Assembly (NCBI GenBank): GCA_016801845.1
Contig: CM028923.1
Coordinates: 7,698,501 to 7,762,500 of the forward strand
DNA length: 64,000 nt
Direction of reading: 5' to 3'
Source of the DNA: Polydactylus sextarius
Taxonomy: Eukaryota > Chordata > Actinopteri > Polynemidae
The position numbers were made by a program, and so were the translations under genes. This document shows, in pieces, positions 55,321 to 64,000 of this stretch (positions are counted from its first letter, which is position 1; every line of letters begins with the position of its first letter). The notes under the pieces were generated by a model. The model did no database searches and had not been told where the DNA came from. It saw only the letters and a list, made by a program, of their open reading frames with translations.

Positions 55321-58269
55321 CTTAAGCAATGGATTGCATGTTTTTACATTATCTCCTCGATTTTGTATCTTGAACTGGGCTTACTTGAGCACAACACTTC
55401 TTAAGTATTACAATAGATGAAGTGTAAAGTAAGTGGAGTGTAAACTTGCAGGTCAAGCAACGAAAGCGAGTTAGAAGTTAGAAAAAAAGAAGAGTGTTCA
55501 GCAAAAATGAAACAGCCCTACAGAGACCAGGGCAGGTGTAAAAGGTTTTACTTTCAAGCTGTGTGTGTATGTGAGAAAGAGCAAAAAGAAGGGTTTAGCG
55601 GGGAGTCATCACTGTGAATGATGCTCTTTGAAGGTCAAGGCTGACTAAAGGAGAGGCTGGGACACAAGGGGGATTGAAACGAACAATCACACCAGGAAAC
55701 ATTCATATTTTAACACTGGGCAACAGTAGGGTGTCGGTACCTTTGTGGTTTCACCCACAAGCTTGTAATCAAAATGTCACCATTTCAAAGTTTCAGGACA
55801 AGATGTCACATAATATCAGAACAAAATCGTGAGAGGCGGAGACGGAAAAGACAAGTCAGTCGCCTTAAAGAATAATGACGTGAACAGAAGTTAAGACTAG
55901 AGGAGGAAAATAACCTTACTATCAAATCCCACTAAGCAAGGTGATGAAAATCCAGCTTAGCCACTAATAAAAATTAAACCGTGCTGCATTATTGCCACTT
56001 TGGTGTTGAACTTTGGAGAAAGTAAAAGCTAAAACACACAGAAGATCATAAGAAAAGCTGTAGCCACAGAGAACAAAATTGTGGTGGCATCGGTCCATTC
56101 TCACGTGCATGTGACACACACAACACAGGACATCAAAGCGCAACAAATCACATCATCTCTGTCTCCTTTCCCCTCATCTCTACACACAGGCCAATGTGAG
56201 CTAATAGTACAAATTGCAATTAATTAAATTAGGTCATAGGAAGCAGCTAAACACTCTCCAGACACTAAGGTTTTCAATTAATTTGCTTTCACTGTTGTAA
56301 GATTCTCCACATCAATACTTGACGCTAGGGATGGTCGAATCATACGTGATCAATCATGTAAATGAGTAATTAATCACCAGCTCAGCATTCAGTAATCATT
56401 CCCATAAACAGATTTCATTAGAGTGGCATTTTGATGCACCCAAAACAACACACAATCCATACAGAGCAAAAACTCTTTCTGTCTGTGTGTGCTCTTCTCA
56501 TGCAGCTCCCTGACAGACGAGAGGACACACATCAAAGCTTTTCTAAATGTCATCCTAATTATCACAGACGTTGCACTGAAATATCAAAACTATACCAAAA
56601 TACCAAAGCCTCAAGGTTCCTCTCTTCATGTAACCCTTTAAATTTATCTTCCGCTCTCACCACCAAATCAGAAGTGGAGAAGGGTCAACGGCAAATCAGG
56701 CTGTACACGTGGCTGAATGTGACTCACATCTGTCAAACAGACAGCAGTGATGAACAAAAGTAAACTTTGCTGACATCAAACAATCACTGCTTGTACCCGC
56801 ACTACTAGCAGTCCTGCTAACACAATTATTACAAGGCAGCTCTCTCCTCAAGCATTGCTATAATACATTTACTATTACCAGAGCCACTAGGACTATTTTT
56901 AATTCTGGTGCAATCAGTGTTGGCGTACTGCTAGTAGCACACTGCTCCTCCTTGGGATAGCCTGCAGACAACATGTGATGTGAAGCAACAAAAATATGTC
57001 CACAGTCATTTACTGTTTGCTATGTTGTCCACTATGTACTACAGCTCTCCATGTATATTGAACATTTGTTGTGCACATTCCTAGTGAGAATTTATTACAC
57101 CGTCTAGTGAACGTATTATCCTGCAATGCATCATAAAAGTAGTAGAAATCAATGGTCACAAACTGGGAGCTAACCGCTGTCATCAACTGTGTGGACAGGG
57201 AAAGTGTAGATAAGCAATATATGACCTGAATATTGTGTGATTTTTGATTTTATTCTGTCATGTGCCACACTGCAGTACATAGTCCAGGGCCTGAAAACAC
57301 CTTACTGAGTCTTTGTTTTTGATCATTAATGTTGGTTTAGATATGTTTTCTTCTGAATAACTGTAAATTCCACTGTCCATGTAGGTCAGATCCCCTGAAA
57401 TAAACACGTACATTAGGACTAACCTCACTGATTGTGACTTTAAAATAGAGGAAAGGTTGTCAGTACTGAACTTGTCTATGGGACAAGTTCAGTTTTATGG
57501 GAATTGATGTGTTCCATAAATATGAACTGTCAGTGAGAGAATAATGAGGTAAATATGTGAACTTCTAGTGTGCAAAAATGCAGCCATAAAACTGCTGGAT
57601 TGTGCAGCATGTGCTGGTTGGAGCTTCTTTTCTTTCTTGCTTTGTAAAGAGACAGCCTCATTAAATGCAACAGTGAAGGAAGATGCTGCAATGCAAGCGT
57701 GGGGTTAACTAATTGTGTGTTTCTGCAGACAGAGCAGATAATTACTGAATTTTTTATTCTACGTTGATCTATTTCTTCGTACACATTTACTACTCTTGCT
57801 ATAGTTCTGCACAACATAACAGTGTATTATCTTAATAACAATAATATGAATGTACATAAAATAATAGCAACTGTGTAACTGGCCACACTGCACAGTTAAA
57901 TGTACCACCCACCAGCACTGTATCTGACCTTCCCTCAGACTGTGGGGGCAGGAGGACAAACTGTTTGGATTTTAATGGCTTCTGTTGGATTCACTAATGA
58001 CAAAACTATTTTTTCACTGAATTGGGGAGCTCTGTGGATGGAGACATACGCATACACACTCTTTGCAGCACAGAGAAGGCTCTGAATTTCAGCTACTTTA
58101 AATAAGACAGAGAGAATAATAAATGGGAGGCCATGAGAAGTCATGTACATGCTCACCATTAAGTCATGGTGAGTATGTCAGCCACCCTCTTTTCTATTTC
58201 AGTACCAAAAGTATGTGTATGCATGTTTTTGGGAGAAGGTTCTGGGGCATGAAGCTAATCAATAGTCTT
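55321..58269. other. Non-coding stretch, no gene seen
   Basis: AT-rich DNA with no supported gene or repeat family. The largest frame, 110 codons at 56431, has no recognisable domain. Confidence 0.6.
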
Positions 58270-59170
58270 AAGTTTTAGCCACCTTGGCCTTTTACTTCTT
58301 CTTTCATCCTGCTTCACTCGCTTTTCCCTCTTCTCTCTTCTCCCCTTCTTCCCTCCAGTGCTCCCATTACAACACACACAACGAAAAAAGGCAATACTTT
58401 GAGAAGGTGGACCACATTTGGAGAACCAGGCAGCAAGATGAAAAGGGTGAAAACGGTGAAGGAGAGAGGCCCGACAGGAGTATTAGGTTTAGGGAGAAAA
58501 GAGCAAGTGAAGGATGTAAAAGAGAGGAATAACAGAAGGAGGGGAAGAGGTGATGAAATAGCGAGACAGAGAAGACAGACGCCCCTGGAGAGAAAGAGAG
58601 AGAGATGAAGGGATGCTGGGTACGGAGGTGAAGTAAGATCCAGGCGTGGAGAGAGATAAAATGAGGGCTTGATGAAGGGAGGTGAGAGGTCACACTCTCC
58701 TCTCCTCTGTCAGAGCTGTGATTATTCCAAAATACACATCTCCAATTCTCTTTCTCTGTGCCTCACTCATTCTATCTTTTTCTCTCTCCCTGTGCATTTT
58801 TTCTCCTCAATGTCTTCTTTTATCCTCATTGTTTCGTACTTCATTCTCTCTTTCTCCTCCCTCCCTGCCTTCCCTCCCTCCCTCTTTTCTCTCACTCATC
58901 CTCTATGCATAATTCAAGCTGAGATTCCAGCACAACGGGCGTGGCCATTAAATATACATGGGGATGCTGCACCGAGGCCGTTTAGTGCTGCCTTACCTCA
59001 GAGGAGCAGCATCACCAGCTAGGGCAGTGAGGGCAGAGCAAGAGAGAGAAGAGAATGAGAGGAGTTGGAGAGGAAGGGTGTGGTGAGAAGGAGGAGGGTA
59101 TGGTGAGACAGAGATAAGAGAGACAAAAAGCCAGTAAGCATGAGAAAAGGATGAGTGGGGAAAAGGGAGA
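58270..59170. repeat. Alternating polypyrimidine and polypurine blocks
   Basis: On the plus strand a pyrimidine-rich block (58270-58365) is followed by a purine-rich one (58395-58690), a second pyrimidine-rich block (58690-58910) and a second purine-rich one (59020-59170). Between the last two lies a mixed-composition segment of about 100 bp (58918-59020). The frames of 60-117 codons here are compositional. Confidence 0.75.
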
Positions 59171-61428
59171 TGATAAGAGTGAAAATGAGTATGGTTGTGT
59201 CATACTTTGCAAATATTCACTTCATCTGCAATACACTACAAGCGAAGCCCTTGAGACAAACAAAATCAAGCAAGTGGTTCTTGTTTGAGTGTGCTCTCCA
59301 CCTAGCTCCAGTAAACTTTGACTGTAGAGAAACGCATTATTAAATATTATAATATTCAATTATTACCCACATTCTAACAGTTCTGTAATACGCAGCAACA
59401 AAGCTCTTTCCCTTTCATTTAGAGAGGAAAATGGACAGTTTAATTAAACAAGAGTCTAACATTAATTGGTCAATCTTAATGCAGCATATTCTCCTTGATT
59501 TCTCACAACAAAAACTCAAACAACAAAGAACAAGACCCTGTATACAGTTAATATCACCACCCACAGGATATATCCCATCAGTTAAAGAAAAAAGAAAACC
59601 ACACCTCCACTTTTCTCAAAATTCTGTCATTTTCATTAAAGGTCATGAACAAGCTATGCAAGCTCCTCAGCCTCAGTATCCATCTCTGTCCATCTCTCTG
59701 TCTGCAACAGCAGCAAAAGAGGACCGTGTCAGTCAACTAAAAAGACAAAACTCATTCATCCATGAATTAATTCACCTGCTAACTGTGAACCACACACAGT
59801 CACAAAAGTCATAATGAAACATTTTTAAGAAGCCTGATCTCTACTGTTACCCAGTTAATCTAATTTTTTAACAGTTGTGCCAACAAATCACGCTTAAGCA
59901 GAATATACAGTTTTTCATTTTTTGAATGTGTTATGTGCCTCTAATTGTTCTACTGCCACTCTGTTTTTTGCCTCATTGACATTAAGTGTTGTATTTGGTA
60001 ACCACTTTATCTAAGTCAGTTCCTAAAGGAGCTGTGAGTGCAGGGAAGTTTTGTTGAAATCAAAGGCCAACGGCCAAATTAAGCATGTGAAAAGCTGCTT
60101 CAGTCAAGGCCTGTTGTTTCATGCACAAATGGGAGGATAAATTATGATCTGAGAAATCAATCCGAGAAGCTGTGAGAGTGTTATCAAATACAAAAACACT
60201 GTGGAGTATTTTGCAATTCTAATAACATCTTTCACAACTCCACAATGATCAAAACCACAATAATCTCATCATCTCGCTTGACAAATGAGAGGCAAACAGT
60301 AAGGCTGTAAGCTGGGTCAAATAGTCAATTTGTTTGTTAATATCCAACCAAAAACTCATCGGTCAAACAATCAGCGTTATTTTCATAAGGAGAAAAGCAT
60401 GATATCAACAGTTTTCCAAGGTTAAATGTATTATTTTCTTGAGAAGGAGAAACAGACTTCCTGTGAAAACATTTTCACAACTTTGAACTGAAAATAATAG
60501 AGCCAGCTGGGTCTAGTTATTTAATGCTTCCTGAATGTTTACTCAAGATTCAGCTCAAATCTAATTGAAACCATTTCAGATAACTTGCCAGGGCGGCTGT
60601 GTTTTGTTAAACGGCAGTATAGGCAGTATATCGTATCTCAACAACCAACTTGACAAGTCATCTGGGCAGTGCAGGCTGAGTGTCCTGCATTATACAACTT
60701 TCAATTTTTATGTTTCAGACTTCGGGTGTGAATATATCAGAAATTGCATGTTTTATCATCTTCGGTCTAATGATAATAAAAGTTAAAATAATGATAGCAG
60801 GGTGTTTGATGCAGTGCTTATGTCATCCTGAACATAAGGGGTGGAAATGTAGGTTGAAAGGGATGAAAATGTGAGGAAATAAAGGGAGGGGGAGTGAATG
60901 TAACAAGAGATATTGTAGGAAAGGAGAGACTATTCCTGGCAGGCAATGAATGTGGATTAAGGGAAAAAAAAAAAAGAAATATTTTTGTCTCTCTCTCCTC
61001 CTTGACCTCAAGCTTAGAGGGAGTAATTGGCAAAACCCTGCAAGTAATACACTCTCTCTGTCTCGTCCCCTTTCTCACACACACACCACAATAACACACG
61101 CTAATACTCCCAACCCTCAGTAAACCAATCTCACTAGTCCCATACACACAAGCATAAACAGAGACCACAGACCATTATGCCATAAATAAGCTTCTATTTT
61201 ATTTCCCATCAATCAATAAATCATTTATATTGATTTCTGTTGTTTGGATATTGAAACAAATAGAAAGCATAGAAGTACAGCATGTATACGTGTGTAAAGC
61301 AGAGAATTAGAGAGAAGGATGTCATATCCAGCATGTCATGTTCTATATAAATCTCAAAGGAGGACATCTATTTTAAAACACACATGCACAAGCATGCACG
61401 CATCCTGTCAATGTTCCTTTATAGACAT

Positions 61429-61431
<3 letters not shown>
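59171..61431. other. Non-coding stretch, no gene seen
   Basis: No supported gene. An A12 run lies near 60964. The 127-codon frame at 59431-59814 shows no domain and no codon bias that I can see. Confidence 0.55.

Positions 61432-61460
<29 letters not shown>
61432..61460. repeat. T29 homopolymer
   Basis: 29 consecutive T. It could be the tail of a minus-strand retroposon lying to its right, but no retroposon body or flanking duplication is recognisable. Confidence 0.95.
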
Positions 61461-61463
<3 letters not shown>

Positions 61464-64000
61464 TCAGTGGCTTTCTGCTAATGTTCTTTCCATGTCTTCT
61501 CGCCTTTCTTTCATAAATAATATGCTCCTGCTATTAACACGGTAAGAAAAGTCTGTAGGAGTTGGCGAACACACAATGAAGCAGCAGCAGAAGAAGAAGA
61601 TAGAGGCATGCCAAGAGTAGAAGAGCAGGGATGTGGAAGCGCAAAACACTTAACCTCTTTCTTTTTCTTCTTCTTCCTCCCACCTGTTCTCTCTCTGATC
61701 TAATGTAACATCACAGCAAGATGTAAAAACACCTTGCGCAACCCATCTTTTCCCTCAAGTCTTCTGCTGCTCTTCTACTGAACTCTTCTCCTCTGAAGAT
61801 TGCCATTTTACTGCTTGCGCTCCCCTTATCTATCACATTTACTGCCCTGCTCCTCTCTGTCTGTCACATTTTACTGTCCTCATCGTCCTCTTTTAGGGAA
61901 TGGAAATGAAGTAGACACACAAAAAAGAGAAAAAGAGCACAGATGACAGGAAACAACATAATATCGCCACAGAAGAGTAAAATCAGATTAAGAGATGAAT
62001 GTGAATAATAAAAAGAAGAAAGATGCAGGAAAATAAAAAAGCAGCCAGCTATTCTCTTTCCATTGCTTGTCTTATATCAGCGTCTTTCATTTCGACACAT
62101 CATCAGCATTCTCTTACCCGCTCTGTTGCCAACATACATATGATATTATCCATCGAGTTTTACCTCAACACCAGCAGCCATTTATTAAAAAAAAAAAATC
62201 ATCTCATAATGGAAAGAATCCCTCATTTTGTTGAAGCCACGACCTGTCTGAGTTTCTCCTCGCTCTTATCTTCTCTCCTTATCTATCCTGCTTTCACATT
62301 TATCAAAGTATATGAGTGTTTTCAAATCTTTGAACTACTTGGGATGTTCTCATTTAACTTGAGAAGGTCCTCACTAACCGCAACAGTGGGGATTCTGTTT
62401 GAAAGATAACACAGACCTAATGAAGCACTTCTGTCTCTCCTACTCTCCAACATATTAAAAATACATTTATGTGCTGTATTTTTTCATGTCAACTTCCATT
62501 TATGCCAAGACTTGAGAAATAATCTATGAATTGTGTGTCATTCAACTTTAAACACTTTCCATTTAGTTTGTTTTACGTTGGGAATTGTAATTAAATCTCA
62601 ATACATTTTCCTTCTGAGGAAGCAAAACTTACTTGACACAGTTTGAGCTTAAATTAACGTCGACTCTGCCCACGTCACTCCACAGCACGGTGCTGAAACT
62701 ATCACCCAAGTGTTCATTCTGTCAGTTATGGTTGCAATCAAAAGTAATCATGTAATAATGATCATGTAGAAACTACACAAGTCGATTACAGCGAGCAAGC
62801 ATCCAATTAGATAATTTCTGATAGCAGAAGCAAATCAAGAAGCAGACATAACACTACTACACTTCAACAAAATCTTTGTTTTCCTTTTTCAAACACCAGC
62901 CATAGAAATTTCCATGCTTCCACTAAATGTCACACCTGTATAGCTGCACATTTCCATGTGTACTTGTGTGTGTGTGTCTACTGAGGCTATTGTACAACAC
63001 TGAAAGATGACCCAAATACTTCTGCCAAATGTGACACACAGCATTCACACCAGGCAAACATGACACACTCGCCTTACTTGTGACCCGATCACAAGTTTGT
63101 GTTTTGTGATGCTGACCTGTCTAGTGGGCCACACTGTTATTCCTCACTGTTCAAATGAAGCTGAAGTGAAATGCAGCCAAAACAACAGGAGACACGCTCA
63201 ACCACCTGTCAGCCACACACAGATCTTACAATCTGTAGGTTACATCATTCACATGCACTGGCAGTTTGGGGCTATTTCAAGATAAACAGGAACCACACTG
63301 AGACCAGCCGAGATGTTTGAGAGGCCACAAAAATTACCTCTTAAATGAAGCACTCAGGAGTGGGGTTCAGAAGCAAAGCCAGACAAATCATCTGACAAAT
63401 AGAGTATAAGAGTGGGATAAGAGGTTATTTCATTACAAATGAAGATTTCTGGCACTGCTCCACTGTGAAGGAATAAATCACATTCTTGAAAACATTCCCA
63501 TAGTACAAAAAGCTTATTTTTGATGCAGTGTTGTTACTTTAACATACAAAAATTACTGTTAATATCTTACATATTATTGTATGTTCAAAATCTTTACCAA
63601 CAGTCCCAAAACACACAGACACTGTTTAACTAATACATTCACTTTCAAAGTTTTATATTTGGCATATCTGATTGACTGATCATCAAAAGTGCTGCTAATT
63701 AATTAAAATGAACTCTGTCAGCTTTGTTGTGATGCACTTGCACATTAGCACCGAATAATAAGAAGTCGTAAAAACTTGCAGACATACAACATTTAAAAAA
63801 AAAAAAAAAAAAGTATTTGCATATAACGAGAGAGAATACACATGTTTAATTTACTTAACGTGCCTGCCACAGTCACTGCACAACTTAACAGTATTATATT
63901 TAAAAAAAATAAAGAAATTCCCAAATATTCTGCTTCAGTGTTCAGGAAAATTCCAGCTACTATGACCGCACATTATTAATTAAGTGATGAAGCTAAAGAC
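61461..64000. other. Non-coding stretch, no gene seen
   Basis: A pyrimidine-rich patch lies at 61655-61870, and an A-run of about 16 near 63797-63812. Nothing else is supported. Confidence 0.6.

Noticed and set aside
56325..56380. ctagggatggtcgaatc string resembling a fish transposon end
   Set aside because: No inverse partner was found within the following kilobases.
60301..60395. aaggctgtaagctgggtcaa string resembling the hAT-like end at 26435
   Set aside because: Diverged, without an inverse partner or target duplication.

Overview
The window reads as a stretch of teleost fish nuclear chromosome. It is AT-rich and CpG-poor. It is peppered with (CA)n/(TG)n microsatellites, two of which are perfect and exceed 100 repeats, and with transposon remnants of types typical of ray-finned fish. 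The teleost assignment rests on recalled repeat families and composition; no gene was matched to a species.

No intact protein-coding gene, rRNA, tRNA or CRISPR array could be recognised. The open reading frames are short (at most about 170 codons). The longest run through CA/TG microsatellites or pyrimidine-rich blocks. The window is best described as intergenic, or as the inside of a very large intron. The only protein-like remnants are a decayed RTE-type LINE (34.96-35.76 kb, minus strand) that has lost its reverse-transcriptase catalytic box, and a 90-codon fragment carried inside a hAT-like transposon (29.7-30.9 kb).

Layout. 0-5 kb: plain non-coding DNA with a short Tc1-like relic. 5.4-6.2 kb: a compact element with 73-79 bp, nearly identical terminal inverted repeats. 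8.9-9.2 kb: a CCAAT/TATA arrangement resembling a core promoter. 11.3-11.5 kb: a small inverted-repeat element. 13.6-14.3 kb: a repeat-free, homeodomain/POU-motif-rich block that looks like conserved non-coding DNA. 20.4-21.9 kb: two fragments of common fish repeats. 25.2-36 kb: a transposon-rich island containing a TA-flanked element, two hAT-like elements with 8-bp target duplications, two giant CA tracts and the LINE, which itself sits between A/T-rich inverted arms. 42.0-42.35 kb: a high-copy dispersed repeat. 43.9-44.25 kb: a degenerate 21-bp minisatellite. 52.08 kb: an exceptionally strong G-quadruplex motif. 54.6-55.3 kb: another hAT-like relic. 58.3-59.2 kb: alternating polypyrimidine and polypurine blocks.

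There is no operon-like or pathway logic here. What the window shows is transposon-driven DNA with a few possible regulatory blocks. The most interesting items are the fragment-carrying hAT element, the long-TIR element, the cryptic 21-bp minisatellite, the paired giant CA tracts and the G-quadruplex. No previously undescribed multi-gene system was found.
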